This document shows, one piece after another, positions 35,311-43,342 of a DNA stretch of 64,000 bases. The stretch lies in the NCBI GenBank assembly GCA_046329815.1, contig JAXLTY010000001.1, positions 682,001 to 746,000 on the forward strand, written 5' to 3'. The position numbers were made by a program, and so were the translations under genes. The stretch comes from JADJSS01 sp046329815 (GTDB lineage Bacteria > Bacteroidota > Bacteroidia > Chitinophagales > JADIYW01). Under the pieces are notes generated by a model. It had not been told where the DNA came from. It ran no database searches and was given only the letters and a program-made list of their open reading frames with translations. Numbering within the stretch: the stretch's first letter is position 1; each line of letters begins with the position of its first letter.

Positions 35311-36510
35311 ATGAATATGAATTTTCCTGTAAAACTCAGCGTTACTCTTTTGTTTTTACTAAACATTATCAGTATTTCACAGTACGCAAAACCGCCAAAA
35401 TACAGTAATGACTTCATGTACATTGGTGTTGGCGCACATAATTTCGGTGTTGGTAACGCTGTTGTTGCAAGTACAAATGACATAACAGCCGGTTATTGGA
35501 ATCCTGCTGGTTTAACGAATATCAAAACCAATATCCAGTTTACCTTTATGCATAATGAATATTTTTCTGGTTTGGCGAAATATGATTATGCAGGTATCGC
35601 ATTTCCTTTAGACAGTAATAAGCATGCATTTGCTATCAATTTTTTACGCTTTGGTGTTGATAATATTCCAAATACATTAGACCTAATAGATGCTGACGGA
35701 ACCGTGAATTATGATAATGTACGTAATTTTTCCGTTGGAAATTATGGTATTTTATTATCGTATGCACGCAAAATAGTGCCTGGTTTATCACTTGGTTTGA
35801 CAGCTAAAATCGTACACAACAAAGCCGGTGGTTTTGCAAAATCCTGGGGTTTTGGTGTTGATGTTGGCGCTATTTACCAAATTAAAGACTGGAAAATCGG
35901 CTTAACGGTAAAAGATATTACAACGACATTCAATGCATGGCAATTCAGCTTTACCGATAAAGAAAAACAAATTTTGGAAGGAACCGACAATGAAATTCCC
36001 AAAAGCTCTACAGAAATCACCTTGCCGAGAATTCAGTTTGGCGCTTCATACAGCAAATCATTATACAAGAACAAAATCGACATTTCGGCAGAAATAGATT
36101 TTGAAATGACAACTGACGGAAAAAGAAATACGCTGATTTCTTCTAAAGCAATCAGTATGGATCCGCGAATTGGTGTAGAGATCGGTTTATGGAAAATATT
36201 TTACATACGCGGTGGTGTGAATAATTTTCAAAAAATGTTCAGCGATGCAAAAAGAAAAACCGTATTTACTGTAAGTCCGAACATCGGTGTAGGTTTGCGT
36301 TTCAAAAGCTATGTTTCCGTGGATTATGCTTATACCGATGTTGGCAAAACAAGCGAAAATCAATATTCACATGTGGTTTCGTTTGTAGTAGGTTTGAATA
36401 AAAGAAAACGTAAAGAGAATGCAGAGCTGATCAACGCGACACCAACAACAGAAACGACACCGGCTCCTGCTGAACAAGCTGCGCCGGCAACGACAGAACC
36501 AACAAAGTAA
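35311..36510 (+). CDS. PorV/PorQ-family outer membrane protein of type IX secretion
   Basis: A 399-residue beta-barrel protein with a signal peptide (about residues 1-24) and the PorV/PorQ signature: MYIGVGAHNFGVGNAVVAS, then GYWNPAGLTN, with strands such as SLGLTAKIVHNKAGG. The C-terminus is a Thr/Pro/Ala-rich tail (TETTPAPAEQAAPATTEP) after a Lys/Arg-rich patch, unusual for a barrel that normally ends in an aromatic residue. PorV proteins shuttle T9SS cargo at the outer membrane to the sortase. A TTG at 35305 is in frame; the ATG at 35311 is preferred. The C25 peptidase gene follows after 19 bases. Confidence 0.83.
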   Translation: MNMNFPVKLSVTLLFLLNIISISQYAKPPKYSNDFMYIGVGAHNFGVGNAVVASTNDITAGYWNPAGLTNIKTNIQFTFMHNEYFSGLAKYDYAGIAFPLDSNKHAFAINFLRFGVDNIPNTLDLIDADGTVNYDNVRNFSVGNYGILLSYARKIVPGLSLGLTAKIVHNKAGGFAKSWGFGVDVGAIYQIKDWKIGLTVKDITTTFNAWQFSFTDKEKQILEGTDNEIPKSSTEITLPRIQFGASYSKSLYKNKIDISAEIDFEMTTDGKRNTLISSKAISMDPRIGVEIGLWKIFYIRGGVNNFQKMFSDAKRKTVFTVSPNIGVGLRFKSYVSVDYAYTDVGKTSENQYSHVVSFVVGLNKRKRKENAELINATPTTETTPAPAEQAAPATTEPTK

Positions 36511-36529
36511 AAATCTTAAAAAATATAAG

Positions 36530-39500
36530 ATGAAAAAATTATTGTATATCGTTTGCTTATTGTGTTTATCACAATTTGCAAAAGCACAGAGTTACGGCAA
36601 TGAATGGATCAGTTACGGAACTACTTATTACAAATTCAAAGTACCACAAACCAGTCTATACAGAATTTCACAAAGCACTTTAGCCGGCTTAGGAATTCCT
36701 GCAAACCAATTGCGCGGTGTTGATTTTAAGCTATTCAGGAACGGAGTTGAAGTACCAATATATGTTACTACTTCAGGAATCATGTCTGTTAGTGATTACA
36801 TCGAATTTTATGGCGAAAGAAATGACGGAAAACCGGATTCAGTATTATACAAAGACAAAAATGACCAGCCCAACATTCGCTTCAGTATGTTCTCAGACAG
36901 TGCTACGTTTTTTCTTACACTAGCTCCTTTTGACATTAACAAAAGAATTACACAAGAGCCGAATGACATCAGTACTGTACCTGCAAAAGAAGAATATTGC
37001 TATAAGACACTTTACAATCCAACACATTCTATATTCAGAGGTTTTCCGTCTTCAGAGTTTTATTCAGAGTTATACAATTCAGATTTCGATTTAGGCGAAG
37101 GTTACATTGATTTTCAGTTCAAAGACCAGTTGCAGCTTACTAATTTTTACATGACGCGTGCAGTAAAAAGAGATGGTGCAGATGCATACATGTATATTTC
37201 ATTGATTAAGCCACAAGGATTTCAAAGAATCAATTTTAAATTAAATGGTTTTGATACTACACTGGCTTCCAGTGCACAGGAAAAATCAAATCATTTTTTT
37301 ACCATTAAAAGCGATGATATTGTCTCAAATCAACCCATTTTTTTAACACCATCTAACAGTATTACCTATAGAGTAAGTAATCTCACATTACGTTATCCAA
37401 GAGAAATAAATTTTGATAACTTATCAAAATATGAATTTGGATTTAATAAAAAAACAGAAGTTTATTTTGAAGTGCAGAATTTTGACAGAAAATCTACGGT
37501 TCCAATCTTATATGATTTAAAAAACAACAAGCGATACATTGCAGTAGTTGATTCAGCTATAAAATTCCATCTAGATGCGACCTTACAAGGAAAAGACAGT
37601 TTATATATATCAGCACAAACAACCACAGACATACCTTTTATTACTTCGTTTAAATCAGTTGTATTTTCAACACCTGTTCCTGGAAATTATTTAATTATTT
37701 CCAATAAAGCATTAAAAACCAGTTCTTCCGGCGTTGACTATCTGAATGAATACAGATCGTACAGAAGCGGACCAGATGGTGGTAATTACAATGCAAAAAT
37801 CTATTACTATGATGAATTGATGGATCAGTTTGGCTTTGGTATTACGCAGCATCCATTGGCAATTCGAAATTTTGTAAATTATGCAGTCGATAAATTTGTA
37901 CAAAGACCGGAAATGGCATTTATCGTTGGAAAAGGATTTGAGTACACCTATATCAATCTTGTGCCTTCTGCAATTCCGAGAAATCTAGTACCAACATATG
38001 GCGAGCCGGCATCCGATAATTTATTAACTGCACGTTCTGCAGTCTTAAACTATCCGCAATTAGGTACCGGAAGATTAGATGCAACCAGCGGTGATGACAT
38101 CAAAATATATTTAGATAAAGTAAAAGAGTATGAATCAAAACTGAACGACACCTTTAATTTAGCGGAAACACCATTCAATAAAATGTGGATGAAAAACGTA
38201 TTGCATCTTGGTGGTGGTAACAACAACAATGAGCAGCAGCTTTTTCGCTCTTATTTAGAATATATTTACAAGCCGATGATAGAAGGTCCGTCATACGGCG
38301 GCAAGGTTTCCAGTTTATATAAAAACAGTACCGATCCGATCCAGATCGCTCAAAATATTTTCTTAGATTCCATTATTAACACAGGTGTTTCGCTTATTAC
38401 GTTCTTTGGTCACTCGGCTACCTCTACACTTGATTTTAATTTAGAACCGGAACATTTCGACAATAAAGGCAGGTATCATTTAATGTTATCCAATGGATGT
38501 TTTGTCGGTAGTATTTTTGCAGACATTCCGCATTCGAGTTCATACAGCGACCGATTTGTGTTAACACCAAACAAAGCTGCTATCGGTTATTTAGCGCCAA
38601 CCACTTATGCAGTATCGTCCAGTTTAAATAACTATTCAACAAAATTCTATGAGAATCTTTCGATCAATATGTATAATGATAAAATTGGAAATATTCTGAA
38701 AGAAACATCAAAAAGTTTAGCATTAAACGGTTTTGAACTAAATCCGCAAATTGCTGAGCAGATGATCTTTCACGGTGATCCTGGTTTACGACTTAACTCA
38801 CATTTCAGACCTGATTATTATATTGATCAAAGCAGCGTTTCTTTTTCACCGCAAAATATTAATGCGTCATCTGACTCATTTTTAATAAAAGTAATCGTTA
38901 AAAACTTAGGTGCTGTTGCAGTTGCAAACGATGCTTCAGTAAGAAATTATAAAATAAATGTTTCACGTATTTTCCCAAATGGACAAATACAAAATACGAT
39001 AATTACAATTCCAAGTGCAAAAAACACAGATACTGCATATGTATGGATTCCTTCTGACAGAGTTAACGGACCTGGTTTAAATACATTTAATATTAAAGTA
39101 GATTATGCTGATGAAATCGCTGAATATTCTGAATTGAATAATGAAGTGTCTGTAACCAAACTCATTTTAGCGGATGACATTATTCCAATTTATCCATATG
39201 ATTTTTGCATTGTAAATGAACCTAATTATGAATTGGTCTTTTCTACAGCAAATAATTTTGCAGGCGTTCAGTCTTATGTTTTCCAGATAGATACTACTGA
39301 ACTTTTCAATAGTCCGCTTTTAACTACAACCAGAGTTACGGCACCTGGTGCTACTATAAAATGGCAGCCAACTATTCCAAAAATTGAGAATAAAGTTTAC
39401 TATTGGCGTGGTGCTGTAGATACAATACCTGGAAACTTCGCAAATTGGAAAGTCAGTTCATTCTTGTACAATACTAGTTTATCTACCGGCTGGAATCAAT

Positions 39501-41533
39501 CACATTATTTTCAGTATTCAAAAAATTCATTCAACACATTGTCTCTTAAACAAGACAGAATGTTCTATTATCCTAGCACCACACGTACTATACAAGTAAG
39601 AAATGGCGGATTTAACGATCAGGATATTTATGCATATTGGGATGGATTCAGAATTGCTATTAACGCATGGGACAGACGTGGATTTATATTCTTTGTTTAT
39701 GATGGAAATACCGGAAGAAACTGGCAAACGTACCAAATAGGTAACAGTGGCAGAGGTCCATACAATGACAGAACATTCAATCGTTATCCAACCAATGTAG
39801 TTGAATTTATTACCAGAAATGTTCCAGCCGATGTAAATTCAGGTAAAACAGAACGTAAATTTGCAATCGATTTCTTAAACTCGATTCCGTGTAATGCTTA
39901 TGTCTTAGGATATAGCTTCTTCGATCCGGGTTATGACCAATGGGCTGCAGATGGCGCTGGTGGCGATTCAACTTTATTTGACGCTTTTGAAAGATTAGGT
40001 ATTACTCAAATACGTAATCAGGAAGCTTATGCACCATTCGTTTTCTTCACACATACTTGTGATCCAAATTTTAACACATTACAGATTAAACGATCTGCAC
40101 CAAATGTTATTGATACGCTTTTCACTTTTGGCGGAACCTGGACAAAAGGCACCATGCAGTCACCTTTAATCGGACCTGCCAGGAATTGGCGTGATTTTAA
40201 TATGGACTGGCATTCAAAAGAAAATCCATCTTTCGACAATGGAAATGTTAAGATTTATGGCTATGATACTTCCGGCTATAGAGTGCAATTACCAAACAAT
40301 AGTTTTGAATTTACAAAAGGACCATCTACTGTTTTAAATACTGATGCAAAAAGATATCCTTTTGTACAAATGGAGTGGAACACAAGCGATGATTCTCTTG
40401 GAACTGCACCGCAAATGGATCACTGGCGTTTATTCTATGACAAAGCACCGGAAGCTGTTGTGAATCCAACTATTCATTTTGTGAAAGCACGTGATACTAT
40501 TATTGCCGGTGAAACATTCACTATGTCTGTTGCTGTTGAGAATGTGACGCCGATTAACATGGACAGTTTATTGGTAAAATATACTATTAAAGATGCATCC
40601 AATCACATTACTGTGTTTTATAAAAGATTTGGTGTATTGCCAGGTAAAACATCTATCAATATAGATTTCACCTATCCGTTTGCAGGTGCTAATTTCTTCG
40701 GTTTAAATTCAGTAACGATTGAAGTAAATCCGGACGATGACCAACCGGAACAGTTCCATTTCAATAACTTTGCAACTTTCAATGCTTATGTTTTAAAAGA
40801 CCGAATCAATCCATTGCTTGATGTTACGTTTGATGGCAGACATATAATAGATGGTGAATACGTTGCCGCAAATCCTGAGATTCTGTTCCGATTAAAAGAT
40901 GAAAACAAATTCTTAGCATTGAATGATACTTCAGGGTTTTTGATTTATTTATTCTATCCAAATGCACCTGATGTTCCTGTTCAGATTTACCGCAATCAAA
41001 GTGATGTCACCTTCATTCCGGCAGATCCGAATAATCTGGCAAAAAACAATGAAGCTCGTTTAATTTATAAACCAACATTAGCAGATGGCACTTATGAAAT
41101 TCGTGCGCAAGGTATAGACCGAAGTAAAAACGACGCCGGAAAATATGATTACAGAATCAAATTTAAAGTAGATTCCAAGCCAAGTATCACGAATGTTCTA
41201 AATTATCCGAATCCGTTTTCAACATCAACACAGTTTGTATTTACCATCACTGGTGCGACTGTTCCTGAGCAACTGGTCATACAGATATTTAGCGCTAGCG
41301 GTAAGGTTGTAAAAGAAATTACCAAAGAGCAGTTAGGCAATTTGCATATCGGTACGAACATTACCGACTATAAATGGGACGCGACTGACAACTATGGCGA
41401 TCGATTGGCAAATGGCGTTTATTTTTACAGAGTGATGACGCGCAATAACGATGGCACTTCCACTGAAATCAGACAAAGTTCTATTGATAAATATTTTAAA
41501 CACGGCTACGGTAAATTGTATATCATTCATTAA
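36530..41533 (+). CDS. PorU-like C25 family cysteine peptidase (type IX sortase type)
   Basis: A 1667-residue exported protein. Signal peptide to about residue 20 (SQFAKAQ), a pro/N-terminal beta domain (about 25-390), a gingipain-type C25 catalytic domain (about 390-760) with His628 in FFGHSA and Cys657 in LSNGCF, then several Ig/CARDB-like beta-sandwich domains (about 770-1540), and a C-terminal FlgD-like/T9SS domain (NVLNYPNPFS, then NGVYFYRV). PorU is the T9SS sortase that removes the cargo signal; this one is longer than classic PorU and better fits the PorU2-type group. Being paired with a PorV-like gene supports a secretion role. Confidence 0.85.
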   Translation: MKKLLYIVCLLCLSQFAKAQSYGNEWISYGTTYYKFKVPQTSLYRISQSTLAGLGIPANQLRGVDFKLFRNGVEVPIYVTTSGIMSVSDYIEFYGERNDGKPDSVLYKDKNDQPNIRFSMFSDSATFFLTLAPFDINKRITQEPNDISTVPAKEEYCYKTLYNPTHSIFRGFPSSEFYSELYNSDFDLGEGYIDFQFKDQLQLTNFYMTRAVKRDGADAYMYISLIKPQGFQRINFKLNGFDTTLASSAQEKSNHFFTIKSDDIVSNQPIFLTPSNSITYRVSNLTLRYPREINFDNLSKYEFGFNKKTEVYFEVQNFDRKSTVPILYDLKNNKRYIAVVDSAIKFHLDATLQGKDSLYISAQTTTDIPFITSFKSVVFSTPVPGNYLIISNKALKTSSSGVDYLNEYRSYRSGPDGGNYNAKIYYYDELMDQFGFGITQHPLAIRNFVNYAVDKFVQRPEMAFIVGKGFEYTYINLVPSAIPRNLVPTYGEPASDNLLTARSAVLNYPQLGTGRLDATSGDDIKIYLDKVKEYESKLNDTFNLAETPFNKMWMKNVLHLGGGNNNNEQQLFRSYLEYIYKPMIEGPSYGGKVSSLYKNSTDPIQIAQNIFLDSIINTGVSLITFFGHSATSTLDFNLEPEHFDNKGRYHLMLSNGCFVGSIFADIPHSSSYSDRFVLTPNKAAIGYLAPTTYAVSSSLNNYSTKFYENLSINMYNDKIGNILKETSKSLALNGFELNPQIAEQMIFHGDPGLRLNSHFRPDYYIDQSSVSFSPQNINASSDSFLIKVIVKNLGAVAVANDASVRNYKINVSRIFPNGQIQNTIITIPSAKNTDTAYVWIPSDRVNGPGLNTFNIKVDYADEIAEYSELNNEVSVTKLILADDIIPIYPYDFCIVNEPNYELVFSTANNFAGVQSYVFQIDTTELFNSPLLTTTRVTAPGATIKWQPTIPKIENKVYYWRGAVDTIPGNFANWKVSSFLYNTSLSTGWNQSHYFQYSKNSFNTLSLKQDRMFYYPSTTRTIQVRNGGFNDQDIYAYWDGFRIAINAWDRRGFIFFVYDGNTGRNWQTYQIGNSGRGPYNDRTFNRYPTNVVEFITRNVPADVNSGKTERKFAIDFLNSIPCNAYVLGYSFFDPGYDQWAADGAGGDSTLFDAFERLGITQIRNQEAYAPFVFFTHTCDPNFNTLQIKRSAPNVIDTLFTFGGTWTKGTMQSPLIGPARNWRDFNMDWHSKENPSFDNGNVKIYGYDTSGYRVQLPNNSFEFTKGPSTVLNTDAKRYPFVQMEWNTSDDSLGTAPQMDHWRLFYDKAPEAVVNPTIHFVKARDTIIAGETFTMSVAVENVTPINMDSLLVKYTIKDASNHITVFYKRFGVLPGKTSINIDFTYPFAGANFFGLNSVTIEVNPDDDQPEQFHFNNFATFNAYVLKDRINPLLDVTFDGRHIIDGEYVAANPEILFRLKDENKFLALNDTSGFLIYLFYPNAPDVPVQIYRNQSDVTFIPADPNNLAKNNEARLIYKPTLADGTYEIRAQGIDRSKNDAGKYDYRIKFKVDSKPSITNVLNYPNPFSTSTQFVFTITGATVPEQLVIQIFSASGKVVKEITKEQLGNLHIGTNITDYKWDATDNYGDRLANGVYFYRVMTRNNDGTSTEIRQSSIDKYFKHGYGKLYIIH

Positions 41534-41547
41534 AAAAGATTTCATTA

Positions 41548-41587
41548 TAAATTAAAATGTCTCGCTTAGGCGAGACATTTTAATTTA
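41548..41587. terminator. Bidirectional terminator between the C25 peptidase gene and rnz
   Basis: An 18-bp perfect stem (41548-41565 with 41570-41587) around a TTAG loop. The core ATGTCTCGC/GCGAGACAT is flanked by A and T runs on both sides, so it can end transcripts from both convergent genes. Confidence 0.85.
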
Positions 41588-41603
41588 AATTATTTTTTAA
41601 AAA

Positions 41604-42515
41604 TCATATTTCGAAAACAGCGCCTTCGATGGCCAGTTCTGTATTTTCAAAAACGGTTTTTGCTTCATCTGCCAAAACAAAAAGTTCTGAATAACGCGAA
41701 GAAAAATGTCCAATAATCAGTTTTTTTGCATTCGCTTTTTGTGCTATCATTGCAGCTTGTAATGCAGTAGAATGCTTCGTCTCTCTGGCTCTTTCCAGCG
41801 AATCATTCATATAAGTTGCTTCGTGATAAACCAGATCAGCATTTTTTATAAAATCTATAATTCGTTCACTGTACATAGTATCGCTGCAAAATGCATACAT
41901 GCGTGCATTTTTTGGTGCTTCAGTAACTGTTTCGGCAAATACTTCATTGCCATTCTTGTCAAATATATTTTGATTTTTTTTGAGCAATTTATAATCGCTT
42001 TTATCAATATCAAAACCAGCCAATCTTTCAACAATCAATTTTCGTTCACTTTGTTTTTCTTTAAACAAAAAACCAGTCGTTGGAATTTTATGCACTAATG
42101 GAAAAGAATAAATTTCTACAATATCATTTTCAAAAACCAAATGCAGATCATCGTCATTTGTTGCAATAAAATTTAATTCATAATTAATGGTTGTAGCACT
42201 TGCTTTTAATTGTATTTCTACAATTTCTTTTAATAAAGCAGGCGCAAAAATCGTCAATGGTTCTGTGCGTTTCAGTAAATTATATGTAGTAATCAAACCA
42301 ATCAGGCCGAAATAATGATCACCATGCAAATGCGAAATAAAAATGTGATTAATTGCAAACCATTTCACTTTATATTGCAACATGCGCTGCTGTGTACCTT
42401 CGCCACAATCCATTAAAAATTGTTGGTTACCAATAGTTATAACTTGTGCTGTAGGATTTCGTCCATGGTTGAAAATGGCAGAATTGCTGCCTAATATGGT
42501 AACATTAAAGCTCAA
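41604..42515 (-). CDS. rnz: Ribonuclease Z
   Basis: A 303-residue metallo-beta-lactamase-fold nuclease that trims the 3' ends of tRNA precursors. The zinc signature SHLHGDH (His62, His64, Asp66, His67) is present, with LLMDCGEGTQQRM-like sequence before it (about 34-46) and later KHSTALQAA and IIGHFSSRY supplying further ligands. Length and motif order are normal. The only tRNA gene in the window (tRNA-Ser, 52970-53056) lacks an encoded CCA. Confidence 0.93.
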   Translation of the reverse strand: MSFNVTILGSNSAIFNHGRNPTAQVITIGNQQFLMDCGEGTQQRMLQYKVKWFAINHIFISHLHGDHYFGLIGLITTYNLLKRTEPLTIFAPALLKEIVEIQLKASATTINYELNFIATNDDDLHLVFENDIVEIYSFPLVHKIPTTGFLFKEKQSERKLIVERLAGFDIDKSDYKLLKKNQNIFDKNGNEVFAETVTEAPKNARMYAFCSDTMYSERIIDFIKNADLVYHEATYMNDSLERARETKHSTALQAAMIAQKANAKKLIIGHFSSRYSELFVLADEAKTVFENTELAIEGAVFEI

Positions 42516-42597
42516 GGTTTGAGTTACAGATTTATCAGTTATTCGTTATAGCTGACGATTATTTCTGTATAACTTTTTACAAATAACTACAGACTTT

Positions 42598-42951
42598 TTA
42601 TTTTTTCTTTTTGCTTTCGATAGCAGATGTCGCATCGTGTTGCGTTGAATAAACATGTAAAACATCTTCTAACTGAGAAATTTTTATCAGTGCTTTTACC
42701 GTGTCATTCAAACCACACAAACCGAAAATACCTTTTTCTTCTTTACACAAACGATGTCCGATCAACAGTGCACTTAAGCCGGAAGAATCTACAAATTTTA
42801 CCTTATCGAGATCAACAACTATGTTTTTAAAACCTTCTGCATTTGCTAATACCAATTCTGATTTTAAAACCGGTGCGTTTAAAGAAGTTAATTTATCTTC
42901 TAATAATTCATACACTACTAATCCTGATTGTTTGTCAACACTAAATTTCAT
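42598..42951 (-). CDS. STAS-domain anti-sigma factor antagonist-like protein
   Basis: A 117-residue single STAS domain. The phosphorylation-site motif DSSG is at residues 55-58 (VKFVDSSGLSALLIG), as in SpoIIAA/RsbV-type anti-anti-sigma factors; the partner kinase or anti-sigma factor is not nearby. The frame is open to an ATG at 43029, but the conserved domain begins at MKFSVDKQSG, so the ATG at 42951 is preferred. It is divergent from clpC. Confidence 0.83.
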   Translation of the reverse strand: MKFSVDKQSGLVVYELLEDKLTSLNAPVLKSELVLANAEGFKNIVVDLDKVKFVDSSGLSALLIGHRLCKEEKGIFGLCGLNDTVKALIKISQLEDVLHVYSTQHDATSAIESKKKK

Positions 42952-43041
42952 ATTCCTGTTTTTAAATTTTAATTGAAATAAAAAGAATCGAAGATCTGTA
43001 ATAAGACATATTATCGCGTCATTTACCAATCATCATTCGAA

Positions 43042-43049
43042 CAAAAATA
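43042..43049 (-). promoter_or_regulatory. -7 promoter element for the STAS gene
   Basis: On the minus strand this reads TATTTTTG, matching TAnnTTTG. It gives a leader of about 85 bases to the ATG at 42951, or a very short one to the alternative ATG at 43029. Confidence 0.4.
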
Positions 43050-43278
43050 GGATTATTTACTCGAAATCCGCATTTCTTTATTCAGATATTTTCCGGCAGT
43101 TCTTACTGGTTAAAATAATTACAAAAACAAAGCAACTAAATACCGGAAATAATTATCTTTTAAAATAGAAAAGAATGCTTTTGAGTAATTTTTTTGTTAA
43201 TATTATAAGATATACAGTAATTGTGCAAAAAAAACAATAAAAAGTTAAAAAAGCGTTTTACTTTTATCTTATTACCAA

Positions 43279-43286
43279 TAAGTTTG
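43279..43286 (+). promoter_or_regulatory. -7 promoter element for clpC
   Basis: TAAGTTTG matches TAnnTTTG and lies 57 bases before the clpC ATG; the upstream region has only a loose TTTT at the -33 spacing. Confidence 0.4.
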
Positions 43287-43342
43287 AATTATGTAACATT
43301 GTCAGGTTTAAAACTTGGCAGCTAATTTGAAAGACATCTATT

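Larger units (their letters stand above)
42952..43342. other. 391-base gene-free region between the STAS gene and clpC
   Basis: AT-rich divergent intergenic region. It contains one promoter-like element for each flanking gene (43042-43049 minus and 43279-43286 plus). I see no ORF of note, RNA gene or clear hairpin. If the STAS gene starts at 43029 the region is correspondingly shorter. Confidence 0.6.

Noticed and set aside
43315..43331. Sigma-54-like promoter TTGGCAGC-N4-TTGAA ahead of clpC
   Set aside because: The -12 GC is GA here, and no sigma-54 activator gene is nearby; the TAAGTTTG element at 43279 is a more ordinary explanation.
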